Assembly (NCBI GenBank): GCA_009823505.1
Contig: VZQC01001595.1
Coordinates: 1,428,771 to 1,492,770 of the forward strand
Reading direction: 5' to 3'
Length of the DNA: 64,000 nucleotides
From: Rhizomys pruinosus
Lineage: Eukaryota; Chordata; Mammalia; Rodentia; Spalacidae
Shown one piece after another: positions 21,659-33,737 of this stretch; the stretch's first letter is position 1, and each line of letters begins with the position of its first letter. The notes beneath the pieces were generated by a model. It had not been told where the DNA came from. It saw nothing but the letters and a program-made list of their open reading frames with translations, and did no database searches. The position numbers and the translations under genes were made by a program.

Positions 21659-21895
21659 CCAATGGAACAAAACTTGAGCTCATATAACTTCAGCCTCCTC
21701 ATATTTGACAAAGGGGCCAAAAGAGCTCAGTGGAGGAAAGATAGCATCTTCAGCAAATGGTGTCGGCAAAACTGGATCACCACTTGTAGAAGAACAAAAT
21801 TAAACCCCTACCTCTCACCCTGTACAAAAATAAAGTCCAAGTGGATCAAAGATCTCAACCTGAAACCTGAAACCCTGAAGGTGATAGATACTTTC
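21659..21895 (+). pseudogene. L1 ORF2 fragment, resumed after the MaLR array
   Basis: Continues the L1 ORF2 text directly from 18472 ('tgaccaat' | 'ggaacaaaact'): '[19 protein letters not shown]' and '[17 protein letters not shown]'. It ends at about 21895, the outer end of the inverted twin-priming segment. Confidence 0.88.
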
Positions 21896-22087
21896 TAACT
21901 CTAACTTTTTTTTTCATGTTGACAAAGAATGTATTTGACCACATCTCTAAATTAAATAATTTTTCAGAGGAATGTAAAGGAAATATAGCTATTGATATAC
22001 TACTACAGAGCTTTAAAAGTTTCAAGTTATTATGAAAACAAGACTTAATATATAAAACTAAAATAAAAACAAACAAACAAACAACGA

Positions 22088-22250
22088 CAACTTAACCAGG
22101 CTTTATGACACATGTCTATAATCCCAACACTTGTTAGGAGATAGGAAGATTTCTGTCAATTCACATCCAGCCTGGGCTTCATAGTGAGTTCTAGTCTAGC
22201 CTAGAATGCATAACAAATCACTTTCTCAAAAACAACAAAAGAAAGTTGAT
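22088..22250 (+). mobile_element. B1 SINE, old
   Basis: Diverged B1: 'caggctttatgacacatg', 'ataatcccaacacttgtt', 'cagcctgggcttcatagtg', and a CAAAAACAAC tail. Confidence 0.75.
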
Positions 22251-22429
22251 TTACCTAAAATGGTTTTATTATTTTATTGTTTTTTTTTGTATAATAATAT
22301 TTGTCAGTTTGAATATTAGCCTTCCTTTTAAAAGCCTATCAAGAAAGCTTTTATAATTAAATATGGATTTAAATAATTTCTATTCCTTTCACAATGGTCA
22401 AAACAATCTTTTTTCTCTCTCTCACTTTT

Positions 22430-23710
22430 GTTGCCTTTAATTTTATATTATTCCAAAATATGCATATATACACCCCACACATAAATCAAAATTACAAATT
22501 CTGAAAATAAACTATAAGTTGATTCCTAAACACATTTAGAGATTCACATTTTAGCAGTAAAGTTGCATGCAGGTTGAAAGAATATGAATAGAATATGAAT
22601 ACAGATTTTCCATTCATATATGGTAATTACAATCTGTGAATACAAGTGGTAGGACAATTCTAGAGCCCATTAAGAGATTCACATTGGAATAGCACAGTTG
22701 CTTTCAGAAACGATGAAATATAATAATAAAGTTGCTCAGTTTGCCTGTCAGCTGGGAATTTGTTGTTAGCATCCACAAATGAGGGAAACCATTTGCTTTT
22801 TTTATTCTGGGACTGTGTTACTTCACTTAGCATAATGGCTTCGAGTTCCATCCATTTACCAGTAAAGCTTATGATGTCATCTTTCTTTACCACTGCATAA
22901 AACTCCATTGTGTAGATGTACTACATTTTTGTTATCTAGTCATCAGTCGAGGGGCATTTGGGTTGGTTCCACGTCTTTGCTCTTGTGAAGAGAGCTGCAA
23001 TAAACATAGCTATGCATGTATCCTTGTGGTAGGATGCATCTTGTGGGCGTATACCCAGGAGTGGTATGGCTGGGTCAGGTGGTAGGCTCATTTTGAGTTT
23101 TTAAAGGGTTCTTTACTCTGCTTTCCACAGTGGTTGTACCAGTTTATATTCACACCAGCAGTGAATGAGTGTTCTCCTTTCAACACAACCTCTCCAGCAT
23201 TTGGTGTCTTTTGTTTTCTTGATCTTGACTAGTCTTATTGGATTGAGGTGATACCTTAGTGTGGTTTTAATTTGCATTCCCTTAATTATTAATGGTGTTG
23301 AACACTTTTAAAGACATTTCTCAGCCATCTTTACTTCCTTACTGGTGAAGTATCTATTCATCTCTTTACTCCATCTTTTGAGTAGGTCATTTGTTTCTTA
23401 CTTCTTTGTTTTTTAAGCAGTTTGTATATTCTGGATGTTAATGCTCTGTCAGATGTATCAGTGGTAAATGTTACCTCCCACTCTAGGTTTTCTCTTCACT
23501 TCCTTGATTGTTTCTTTAATTGTACAAAAGCTTTTGAGTTTGATGAGGTCTGACTTATCAGCTGTTGTCCTTATTTCCTGTGCATCTGCTGTTTGATTTA
23601 GGAAGTGTTTTCCTATGACTTTTTCTTCTATCACCTTCAGGGTTTCCGGTTTCAGATTGAGATCTTTGATCCACTTGGAGTGAGATGCAAGTGGGAAGTT
23701 AGATGATTCA
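22430..23710 (-). mobile_element. L1, 5'-truncated, minus strand
   Basis: 3'UTR at left (22430-22790, closely matching 16490-16830) and ORF2 C-terminal region to about 23700, where the complement encodes '[20 protein letters not shown]'. The terminal G-rich 3'UTR part present at 16260-16490 is missing here. The frame is broken by indels. Confidence 0.88.
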
Positions 23711-23938
23711 TAAAGGATCACAACAATTCAGTATTAAATCCATGTTAAAATCCTCAGCCCACACCCAGCCTATTTTCTCTGCATATCTCTTTTCACAATG
23801 TATGAATGGGCATTTTGTTCAGGAATCAATATCACATAAGAGTATAATAAAAATCAACTGAAAAAAATTTAAGTATAAAATTTTTCTTAGAAGTTCCAGA
23901 GAAAAGGCAGGCTATATTCCTGTCTGAGTGCTTCATTT

Positions 23939-24160
23939 CTTTTCCTCCCTCCCTCCTTCCCTCCCTTGTTTGTTCTTTCTATTTTTTATTTGCGTTTCTG
24001 ATTATATATATATGTATAATGCCTACTCCATTATAATATGTCTTCTCTTCATATATTAAATATGTCTTGCTTACATATATTCTATCTGTAGTATATTATC
24101 TAGATAGCTGTATGTATATATATAGATCTATATCTCGAAGATATATATATCCCTCTATGT
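23939..24160. repeat. CCTC-rich run and AT-rich simple sequence
   Basis: A CCTCCCTCCCTCC-type run at 23942-23966 is followed by AT microsatellite blocks around 24003-24160. Confidence 0.8.
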
Positions 24161-24164
24161 TACT

Positions 24165-24345
24165 GCCCTGCATCTGATGTCACGGGCACTCATGTTATGC
24201 AGTGCCTGAGAAGGACAGAAGATGGTTTATGATTCCTTGGAACTGGAGTTATGAGTGGTTGTTAATCACTATGTGGTGCTGAGATTTGAACCTGAGTCTT
24301 CTGCAAGAACAGCAAGTGCTAACTGTTCAGCCATTTCTCCAGCCC
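24165..24345 (-). mobile_element. B2-like SINE, old
   Basis: Complement of a B2: 'ccttggaactggagttatg', 'gaacctgagtcttctgcaag', and ends CATTTCTCCAGCCC. The tail is lost in the AT simple repeat. Confidence 0.8.
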
Positions 24346-24604
24346 AGTTTGAGTCTCTGAAGAGACAGGTCATTCATCACCTGGTGACATGTCACCAGTG
24401 GGTGAGCTTGATTACTGACCGATCTCTCATAACTTCTATGTTGCAAGGCATGAAACGTTTCAATCAGCAGGGCATTTTCCCTATAGATTAATATTCATTT
24501 TGTAGAAAAACCCATCACTGTCGTAGTGACTTATTTTAACATTTTCCAATGCTTTCATTTTTTTATTAATTTCTTTTTTCGATTAATATTTTGTTATAAA
24601 ATAG

Positions 24605-24925
24605 TTTTCTTGGAACCAACCAAAATGCTCCTCAATTGACGAGTGGATAGAGAAAATGTGGTACATCTACACAATGGAGTTCTATGCAGTGATAAAGAAA
24701 TATGACATCATGAGCTTTGCAGGTAAATGGCTGGAGCTAGAAGATATCATGCTGAATGAAATAACACAGTGCCAGAAAAACAAAGCATGAATGGTATCTC
24801 TCATCTGTGGATGCTAGTACCAATTACTTCATTGTATGGCAAACTGAACAATGTCATTGTGATCTGAAAACAACTGTGCTCTTATATTGTGAATCCCTTA
24901 AAATATAATAAATTTTTAAAAATCG
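24605..24925 (+). mobile_element. L1 3' end fragment
   Basis: ORF2 C-terminal coding text ('gagtggatagagaaaatgtgg', 'tacatctacacaatggag', 'gcaggtaaatggctggag'), then a shortened 3'UTR and an AATAAATTTTTAAAAA tail. Confidence 0.88.
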
Positions 24926-25924
24926 AAAAATCATTTTCTTATAGATTCTTTTATGAATATAATGTTATACTCCACTTCTTATGGAAAATAGCTTGCTAGC
25001 ATGATAAGGACTTGAAGGTACTCAGAATGGGTCAGAAGAGCCTAATATTAATTCTATTCAACTTTGGACTTTCTTTATGTATTTACTGTTCTTTACTCAT
25101 CTATATATGCACTCATAACTATAGATGATAAATATAATTTTACATTATCATTATTGTTATATTAAGCAATAGGTTAATATAAAAGACTTATTAACCATCT
25201 TTGGCAAGTAAGTCAATAAGTTTGGAAATTATGTTTTCATTTACTCAGCAAATATTAATACCAAATTTGCTTTGCTAGGCACTGTTCTTGGGATAGGGAA
25301 AGAGGTGAGAAAAGTGTTTCCCCTGCTATAGACTGGTTGTAAAGAGAAATATCAATGAGAAGGAAAGGCCGATGAATTCATGACTACTCAAGAAGAATAA
25401 ACCTTTCCAGGCCTTTTATAATGAAGTATTTGCCTTTAAATGAGAAGTTGGAGAAATGAGGTGATGTTTTCAGATCAAGGAACCCCTGAGTTGAGATTTG
25501 AAGAATCAATGAGTCATAACATGAAGCAGGATCAAGACAACAGAATTATATCAGATGATTAGCATTTCAAGAAAAGGCAAAGTTCAAAAATGGGAAGAAG
25601 ACAGCTTGACATGACCTCACACACACTGTGAGTGCACCATCATCACTGATAAGAGAAACATTTGAAGGGCCCAACCAGTAGGACACATTCAGTGGTGTTG
25701 AGATACAACACTTCAGTAAAAGTGATGGCGACTTTTCCCAAACATAGTATTCTTAATTTCCTACTTGGATATAATATTAAACTAACACCTAGTGACTTGT
25801 CTTCATACCCATATATTCCAAGCATCTCAACTTTCACCTGAAGACTGTTTTCTTGCCGTGGATGGCAATTTACACAAAGACCAAGAACTGGTCAACACAA
25901 AGAATAAGAGACTGAACAGCACTG
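24926..25924. other. Anonymous sequence
   Basis: No recognised element or credible coding frame. Confidence 0.4.
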
Positions 25925-26455
25925 AACCCTAACTTAAGTGGGACACCAGTACCACACACTCTCCTCCCAGTATTCAGGGACTATTGTGGAAGAGAAGGCA
26001 GAAAGACTGTAAAAGCCAGAAGTGGTAGATAAATTTAGGAAACTGCTTTCTGGACATGACAGGGCAGTAGTATGTATGAACCAACAGTGCTTATGACAAC
26101 ATGCACAAGACGAGTGCAAGCCTAAGTCAGACAAAATCTCAGCATGGACAGGGGAGGATAGCACAAAGCCCATCCCTAACCAAGGAACTATTGGTGATTG
26201 ATAGCCACTGAGAAAGGGAGAGTCAGCTCTCATCAAATTTATGATACTAGTTAAGTTCACCATACTCCAGAGGAGAGACCTACTGCTTGGGGAACACAAA
26301 ATTGCCTTAAGAAAAAATAATAGAAGATATGGAATGAGGGGGTATGGGGTAAGGGCAGATCTGAGAAGAAATGGAGGAGAAGTTCTGAATATGAACAAAA
26401 CACATTGTATGTTATTTTCAAAAGAATCAGTACAATATTATTTTTAAAAATTAAA
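25925..26455 (+). mobile_element. Old L1 3'UTR (Lx-like)
   Basis: Matches the rodent Lx-type L1 3'UTR layout: 'gtgggacaccagtaccacac', 'cagggactattgtggaaga', 'gacatgacagggcagtagt', 'gccactgagaaagggagag', a G-rich tract near 26335-26375, then an A-rich tail. Related copies lie at 38745-39250 and 49620-50130. The family name is from recall. Confidence 0.7.
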
Positions 26456-26474
26456 CTTAAAAAGAGAAATGATG

Positions 26475-26697
26475 GGGGCTGGAGACAGGGCTCAGTGGTT
26501 AAGAGCACTGGCTTCTCTTACAGAGGACCTGGGTTTGAATCCAAGCACTCACATGGAAGTTAATCACTACTAGTAACTCCAGTTCCAGGTGATCGAAAGG
26601 CCTCTCTGGCCTCTGAGGACACTTCACAGCATGTGTACACTTACATACATGTGGGCATACAACTCATACATATTAAACAAAACAAATTTTAAAAAAT
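26475..26697 (+). mobile_element. B2 SINE, older
   Basis: GGGGGCTGGAGACAGGGCTC start, 'gtggttaagagcactggc', 'acctgggtttgaatccaag', and a CA-rich then A-rich tail. Confidence 0.9.
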
Positions 26698-27215
26698 TAA
26701 ATGAAGAGCAATGACTTCTGGTTCCTTGGTTATAAGCATGAAGATAATTTGATTGGCCAAGTTTGATTTATTTTTCTCATGGTATAGCTTGGGTTTAGTT
26801 AAGAGAAGAAACTCAATTATCACTTCTCCACTAGTTTCCAATTAGGAGGTTTTAATGAGTCAGAAAAATAAGCAATATGTTTTATAATGCTATTCAGTTC
26901 TCTCTCATTATATTCTCTCTTTCTCTAGCCCCTTCTCTCTCAAAGGGGAATAGAATCTATCAAAGGTGATGAAGTCAAGTTTAGTAAATTAGGTGCTCAG
27001 GAAAGGCATTTCCTAAGCTTTCCATACAAGAACATGTGGTAAACCTTGAAACCTCACATATAGGGTGAAGAAAGAGTAATGGATAATATCCACCAGGCAT
27101 ACAGCTTTATAAACAGGATACAAACTTATTTCTCCACTGATAAAGTAGAATGATATTCAGTGAAGACACAATATATTTCTTATTTACAAAGATAATATAA
27201 TCATATGTTGTAACT
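26698..27215. other. Anonymous sequence
   Basis: AT-rich, with no recognised repeat. Confidence 0.4.
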
Positions 27216-27221
27216 TACTCT

Positions 27222-27290
27222 ATCATCTATCAATCCACCCATCCATCCATTTATCCACATCCATCCATCCTCCATCCATCCATCTATCTT
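27222..27290. repeat. CCAT microsatellite
   Basis: Imperfect (CCAT)n/(CATC)n run. Confidence 0.9.
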
Positions 27291-27614
27291 AAAAACATTG
27301 GTGCTATAGAGAATCACAGGATGAAAAGCAACCTCTTTGTCCAGGCAGAAATATACCAAAACATGTGGGACAAATGTTTATAATAATTCTCTTAGCACTA
27401 AAAGGAGGCATATATTTTATTGATTGATATGATCATTTTTATGAATTACAGCTTTATTCCAGATATTGGTTACAGAAATATGACAGAGTACAGATTTGAT
27501 AAAAGCTTTGTTTTATGCATCTTATATCTTCAGTGTAGTGTAGAGATAATAATTCTGTATGCAAAGAAATGTAATATATGCTGCATTAGATTGTGCAAGC
27601 AAATGGAAGGATGA

Positions 27615-27700
27615 TTGCAATAGTATGGAAGGATATATATATATATGTATAGATATATATAGTATGGAAGGATATATATATATATATATATATATACGTG
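27615..27700. repeat. AT-rich minisatellite
   Basis: The unit AGTATGGAAGGATATATATAT occurs twice (about 27622 and 27660), embedded in (AT)n. Confidence 0.85.
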
Positions 27701-27875
27701 TGTGCACATATAGTTGTCTATGTCATATACATTTATGTTTGAAAAATCACTACCAATGAGTTTACCTTCGAGTTGGTCATAATACTAATACCCTAAATCA
27801 AGGAAAGTCTTTTCAAATTTTCCTTGCATTCATCTGGAAAATATATATAAAAGTCAGGTTAATATTTACTATTTT

Positions 27876-28118
27876 TTTTAATTTTTTTAAATTTCTTTCC
27901 GTATGTGTATGAATGTATTGTTTGCATGCAAGTCTGTGCACCCGTGACGTGCAATGCCGCGGAGGTCAGAAGAGGGCATCGGACTCCCCTGGAACTGGAG
28001 TTCTCCTGGAATTGGAGTTTCAGACGGCTCTCGGCCGCCATGTGGGTGCTGGGGATCGAACCTGGGTCCTCTGCAAGAGCGGTCGGCGCTCTTAACCGCT
28101 AGGCCATCGCTCCAGCCC
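27876..28118 (-). mobile_element. B2 SINE, young CpG-rich copy with perfect 15-bp TSD
   Basis: Complement of a B2 of the 2921/7488 type: intact B box (GGGATCGAACC on the plus strand at 28052-28062), CpG-rich 'ggctctcggccgccatgtg', and ends TCGCTCCAGCCC. TSD AATATTTACTATTTT at 27861-27875 and 28119-28133. Confidence 0.97.
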
Positions 28119-28133
28119 AATATTTACTATTTT

Positions 28134-28956
28134 AAATATCAAGGTTAAACTTCTTAGTATTTAGCTTTAGAAAATCATGGCAGTGCTACCCTGAGTCTCA
28201 CCTGCCAGCACTTTTTAGGTTTCATCCTCAGTTGCTGGAAGCTGTTCTCCCTCTGGCTCTGCCTGAGATGCCTGCTATTTGATGATTGTGGATACTAGGA
28301 AGAACGTTTTTGGGAACAATCAACTTCATTTGCAGCACAGTTTAATTATAAAAGAACTTTTAAAACTAATGTTTCCTTGCTAATTTCTTTCTCAAATTTG
28401 GTCTTTTTCTTCTGTTTAGCAGATGTGTTTTCATTACATACCCATTTGGCAATTTTGGAACAATTTCACAACAAAAGCTATTTTCTAAACAAATTTGTAC
28501 ACATATGCAAGCTATGAATTTGACTTTCCACTTTACAGCTGTGACAATCAAAGGATAAATAGTTTTGTCAGAAATTACCATTCTGAAATAGAAGATCTAA
28601 TCATGTTAAGTGATTAAATTCATTTTCAGGCCAATATAATCAAACATTACTACCTGTCTTAATAACTAGAAATAAAATGATGTCATATTTATTTATAATA
28701 TCAGTGATTTCTAAGCATTTGGAAATCTACTTCTTTAATTCAATAGTATGGAAATTTGCCAAGTTGAATTTAAACTCGAAGACCTTTTCTATGTAAACAC
28801 AGTAGCATATCATTCATTGGCCATAATACCTAACCTAACTCTCGTTAAATGGATCAAATCATTAAAGTAGACATAGGGTTGTACTGCAAACTGTTATTAA
28901 ATGGTGCATTGTTTCTACTTCTAATGCATTAGTTGAAGCTCTAAAACCCAATGTGA
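28134..28956. other. Anonymous sequence
   Basis: No recognised element or credible coding frame. Confidence 0.4.
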
Positions 28957-29299
28957 TTTTATCAGCCACTTTTCTGTTGCTGCGATAGAACCACCACACC
29001 AAGGGAACTTCTAAACTAAAGAGTTTATTTGAGCTTATGAGTGACAGTTCCAGGGAATTAGAGTCTATCATGGTAGGGAGGCATAGTGGCAGGAACTGGA
29101 GCAGAAAGCCAAGGTTCACATCTTCAAGTAGGCACAGGAAGCAGAGAAAGGGACTGGAGACTGACAAAGCCTGGCCTCAGTCATCTTTTTCCTCCAGCAT
29201 GTGCATACCTTCTACGACCTCCCCAAACAGCACCACCAACTGGGTACAAAATGCCCGAGTAATTGGAGCCTATGGGGGACATTTCCATTCAAACCATCA
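28957..29299 (-). mobile_element. Solo LTR, ORR1-type MaLR
   Basis: Minus strand begins TGATGGTTTGAATGGAAATG and passes 'ccagttggtggtgctgttt', 'ggaactgtcactcataagc' and 'aaataaactctttagttta' before ending near 'aaagtggctgataaaa'. Same family as the LTRs at 19555 and 21300. No internal region is attached. Confidence 0.82.
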
Positions 29300-30784
29300 T
29301 GGTGTTGGTATTTGGGGATGGAACTTTTAGAAGGCAGTTATTTCAACTCATGCAGTAAGATGTCAGCCATGAGAATACTCCTTGGTGAGATGCTGGTTGC
29401 ATACAAACCAAGAAAAGAAGAATAAAATGTACCTTATCGCATTGGTTTTGGGTTTTCAACATTTTAGAACTGGGGTTAAAATAAATATCTACTGTTTAAG
29501 CCACCAATCAATGGTGCTTTTATATTTCAGTCTGAGTAGACTATGGAATGTGTTATAACTGATTTGCTAGTGGTTTTTTTTTTTATCATTGGCAAAACAG
29601 CAATATGACACAAATGCTAAAATGAGGCTTTCTGTGTGAAACATTGGGAAAAAGAAACAACCACAGAAATAGCCATGTGGCAAGATAAGTGTACAATGTA
29701 TTTAGGTAATCTAGGTCAGAAAGAGTAGTTAAGAACACTAGTGAAACACTTTCAATTTTCCCTATCTTAGTCTCCAGAAACATATGCAAATTAATGTCTG
29801 ACTGCAGGTTTGCTTAGCTAGCTTTCTTTCAATCATGTTTGAATTATTAGGCAATATATTAAGAAAAATCAATGAAGTTGACATTTTGCTTTTCCAGTGA
29901 TGATTATCATATGAAATTAACTCTTATTTTAAAAGGAATACATAGATATTTTAAATAATTTGTTAGAGCATCATAAAATTACTTGAGGTACAAGTCAAGA
30001 ACTTATATAGGGTTATTGCTGTGATATTCCTATATTTCATTATAAAATTCTAAATAGCATGGTGTAGAAAGCTGGATTCAAAAAGTCACAAGGAAGAAAA
30101 AAAAGATGATTTAGAGTCAATGAGTAAAACAGAATAAATTTACATAAAGATTTATGAAATGCTAAAGCATCTCCTGCATGCAAATTCTCCCTGTTCTTTA
30201 ATAACTTAAATGGGAGTAAAAAAGCAAGGTCATATTGCATATATTATTGTTACCTGCAGACTAAAGATACTGGAGAGAGGTGTTCCATATAGCTCCTGAA
30301 TCAAAGTTAAAAATAAGAAAGTGACTCTTCATAATCACTCCATGTCCTCAGTTACAGGGTTCAAAGTAATGTGATGTTTCCCTTAAATTTTTCTTGAATG
30401 GTAATCGATGATTAATTATGAGACTTCTCTGATTTTTAAAATGGGTAAATATAAGAGATGTTAAATATTAACTTAGACTTTGACCATGTTTTCTTTTTAA
30501 ATTAATTACTTTAAAGTTTGATGCTATCTGAGCTGAAATAAATTATGCAATTAAAGTTTGATATAATTGGAAGAAAGCCTCAAAATAAAACATTATTCAT
30601 GACTGGAAAAAACTAAAATGTGATTCATGAAAATCTAAACCATTAAGAAATCAGATAGGACAGTATCCAAAGTTATCATTTTACTTTACTCATGGACATT
30701 GAAACTTAAGTTTGGTGAATAATGTCACCTGCCCTATAACATACCACAGGCTAGGAAACAAAAAACCCAAATGCTAAGAATGAA
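29300..30784. other. Anonymous AT-rich sequence
   Basis: No recognised element. Frames up to about 74 codons look like chance. Confidence 0.4.
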
Positions 30785-31270
30785 CTCTATATTTTTGGCA
30801 ACTGTTGACCAGGGTCACCCATACACCATCAAACAATGCTAGTTATTGTTATTGCTCTTTGTTAACTGTCAGAACTTGTTGGTGAGATTCTATTGCTGAG
30901 GATACTATACACATTATCCAAAAACAAACAAGGATAAATAAAGATGGTACTGACCTCAAAGTTTCAACTCAACTGGCTAGTTTTTTATAGTGTTTGAAGG
31001 GGCTTTGACGGCTACTAGAAGAGAACAGTAAATTATCAGCTTTACCTATCTGTCAGACACAATAGAAACTGGCTTGGCAAGATAAGCCCACTGGTAAACA
31101 GTGGTAAGAACGCCATTGGAGTAACCAGCCCCTTTTCTGATTGGATTTAAGGGATGCTTAAAGAATGGAGCAATACCTGGCCTTGTTATCAGGGCCAAGA
31201 ACTTGTGGCTAGGTAAGTCATAGGCTGTTGGGGAGAACCCATTATTCTGACAAATGGGGATAGCATTAAA
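30785..31270 (+). mobile_element. Unclassified dispersed repeat (family Y), copy 1
   Basis: Diverged similarity to 48675-49320: shared path 'gttattgctctttgttaact', 'gagattctattgctgagga', 'tggtactgacctcaaagt', 'aactggcttggcaagataa', 'ctgattggatttaagggat'. No open frame. Possibly an ERV internal region, but this is not established. Confidence 0.5.
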
Positions 31271-31293
31271 AAAACTCCTAATGACTTATTGTT

Positions 31294-31673
31294 TGTTCTA
31301 GTTTGCTTGTCTATTGACAAAACTCTCTGTCCAAAACCAACTTGGGGAGGAAAGGGTTTATTCAGCTTATATCTCCTAGGTCACAGTTCATCACTAAGGG
31401 ATGCCCAAGGTAGGAAATCAGAGCAGGAACCTGTAGGTAGGAACTGAAGAACAGGCCATGGAGGAACACTGCTTAGTGGCTTGCTTCCCTGGCCCATGCT
31501 CAACCTGCCCATGGGTGGTACCACCCATAATGGGCTGAGCCCTCCCAACATCACTTAGCAATCAATATAATACTCCACAGATGTGGCCACAGGCCAGTCC
31601 AATGAAGGCAATTCCGAAACTGAGGCTCCCTCAACCCAGGTATGTGAAGTTGACACCAAAGCTATTCAGCACA
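31294..31673 (-). mobile_element. Solo LTR, MT-type MaLR
   Basis: Minus strand begins TGTGCTGAATAGCTTTGG and ends AAACTAGAACA, with 'gctgaataaaccctttcctc'. Flanking TTGTT (31289-31293) and TTATT (31674-31678) suggest a decayed 5-bp TSD. Same family as 18473-18880. Confidence 0.85.
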
Positions 31674-31903
31674 TTATTATGCCATAAATTAATGCATTTT
31701 CTTTCTTTTTAAAAATGAACGCATTTTCAGAGATCTCCTAAGACCAACTGAAGAGCAGGTACCAGGTTGCGGGCTAAAGAGCACACCCCCACCCCCATCA
31801 ACTGGGATTATGAAGGCATCTGAAGGAGGTAAGCAAAGCAAGCCTTCAACACAGTGAAGAGGCATGTAGGACTCACATTGGGATACAGACAAGAGAAGCC
31901 CAT

Positions 31904-33207
31904 ATGCCAGGAACACAAAGAAGAGACAACACAGGAAAGGGGCAGGATAATTACACACCAAGCTCTACCAATCCTATGGAAGATTCCTACAGTGGGATCC
32001 CTCTGGGGGTGGCCCAGGACACAGATATCAGAAACACAATTGGGAACATATTTAAAGAACTACAAGATTATAAAGAGCAAACCAAAGAACTAAGAAAAGA
32101 GAATGAAGAACCCAAGAAGGACCTAGAGAGAGAGAATGACAAATTCCAGAAGAAAGTAGAAACACTGAAAAGATCCCATGCTGAAAAAGATAAGGAAACC
32201 AACCAGCGAAGCAAAGAGCTACAGGAAGAGATTGAGAAGCTCCACAAAGTAGAAACACTAAAGAAATCAGAAGAGGAAATGAAAAAGGAAATCAAACACT
32301 CATCCAATCAAGAGGAAAGGAATGGAAAAAGCCTCAGAAGCAGAATGCAGGAAGCACAACAAAGAATATCAGACCTGGAAGATAACACAGAACAACTAAA
32401 AACCTCAAGGAAAGATTATGAAAACTTTAAAAATACACAAAAGTGGAACAACCAGGAGCTGTGGAACACTATGAAAAGATCAAACCTCTGTATCATAGGA
32501 ATATAGGAAGGAGAAGAATCCCAAGAGAATGGTATTGATCAGATCTTCAATAGAATAATAGATGAAAACTTTCCCAAACTGAAAAAAGACAAACCAATAC
32601 AAATATAAGAAGCACATAGAACTCCAAACAGACAAGATCAGAAAAGAAATTCTCCACGCCACATCATAGTTAAAATGCTAGACACCCAAAACAAAGACAA
32701 AATCCTTAAAGCCACAAGAGAAAAACAACAAGTGACCTATAAGGGGAAACCTATCAGAATTACAACTGACTTCTCAATGCAAACTATGAAAGCAAGAAGA
32801 ATGGTTGGAGCACAAGCACTCCCAGTGTTAAAGGAACCACTTAGATGCCAAACCCAGGTTACTTATACCCAAGCAAAAAATCAATTATATTGAAGGAGAG
32901 AAAAAAACCCTTCCATGACATAAATAAGTTGAAAAGAATCACATGGTGTGTGGCGTGGTGGTGCACGCCTTTATTCATAGCCCTTAGGAGGCAAAGGCAG
33001 GTCAATATTTGTGAGTTCAAGGCCAGCTTGGTCTACAGAGTGATTTTGAGGATAGCTGGGGCTACAGGGAGACCCTGTCTCAAAAAGATAAAAAATAAAA
33101 AAGAATACATGTCTGGAAAACCAACCCTTCAGAGAATACTTGAAGCAATTCAAAGGACAGAAGAAAGGAGCAACCATCTCCAGGCACCTAGAAATAGAAA
33201 TCAATAA
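31904..33207 (+). pseudogene. L1 ORF1, disrupted
   Basis: Open for 200 codons from 31904 to a stop at 32506. It covers the N-terminal region and the coiled coil (heptad-rich 'ELRKENEEPKKDLEREND', 'SKELQEEIEKLHK'). The RRM-like and C-terminal parts follow in the same region with further stops, and a B1 interrupts the C-terminus. The upstream start used by the 61774-62931 copy is mutated here (ATG to GGG-like), leaving the second Met. Confidence 0.85.
32943..33101 (+). mobile_element. B1 SINE inside L1 ORF1
   Basis: GTGTGGCGTGGTGGTGCACG start, 'ctggggctacagggagaccc', and a CTCAAAAAGATAAAAA tail. AAAAGAATCACATG on the left and AAAGAATACATG on the right are the TSD. Confidence 0.92.
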
Positions 33208-33487
33208 AAGCATAACTGCAGAAGTAGAAACATAAAGCCAAACTGCAAATGGATAATAAGGCAAAAGGGAGCAACACAAAACCTTCAGTCATAACCTTAA
33301 ATATACTGGACTAAATCCCCAATCAAAAGACATAGACTGGGAGATTGGATTAGGAAACAGAATCCATCAATTGCTGTCTACAGGAAACACATCTTATTTT
33401 CAAGGGACCAGGTACCACCTTAAAGTGAAAGGATGGAAAAAATATTCCAAGCAATGTACCAAAAAGAAAGCAGGTGTTGCTATTTTT

Positions 33488-33720
33488 AATTTTTTAATTT
33501 ATTTATTTGTATGTATATAATGTACTGTCTGCATGTAGGTTTGTGCACCTGTGTCATGCAATGCCTCGGAGGTCAGAAGGGGTCTTGGATTCCCCTGGAA
33601 CGTGGAGTCTCCTGGAATGAAGTTACAGACTATTCTCAGCTGCCATGTGGGGCTGGGGATCAACCCAGGTCCTCTGCAAGAGCAGTCTGTGCTCTTAACA
33701 CTAGGGCTATCTCTCCAGCC
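33488..33720 (-). mobile_element. B2 SINE inside L1 ORF2
   Basis: Complement of a B2: T/A-rich tail, 'atgcctcggaggtcagaag', and ends TCTCTCCAGCC. CAGGTGTTGCTATTTTT (33471-33487) and CAGGTGTTTGTATTTTA (33721-33737) are the TSD. Confidence 0.93.
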
Positions 33721-33737
33721 CAGGTGTTTGTATTTTA

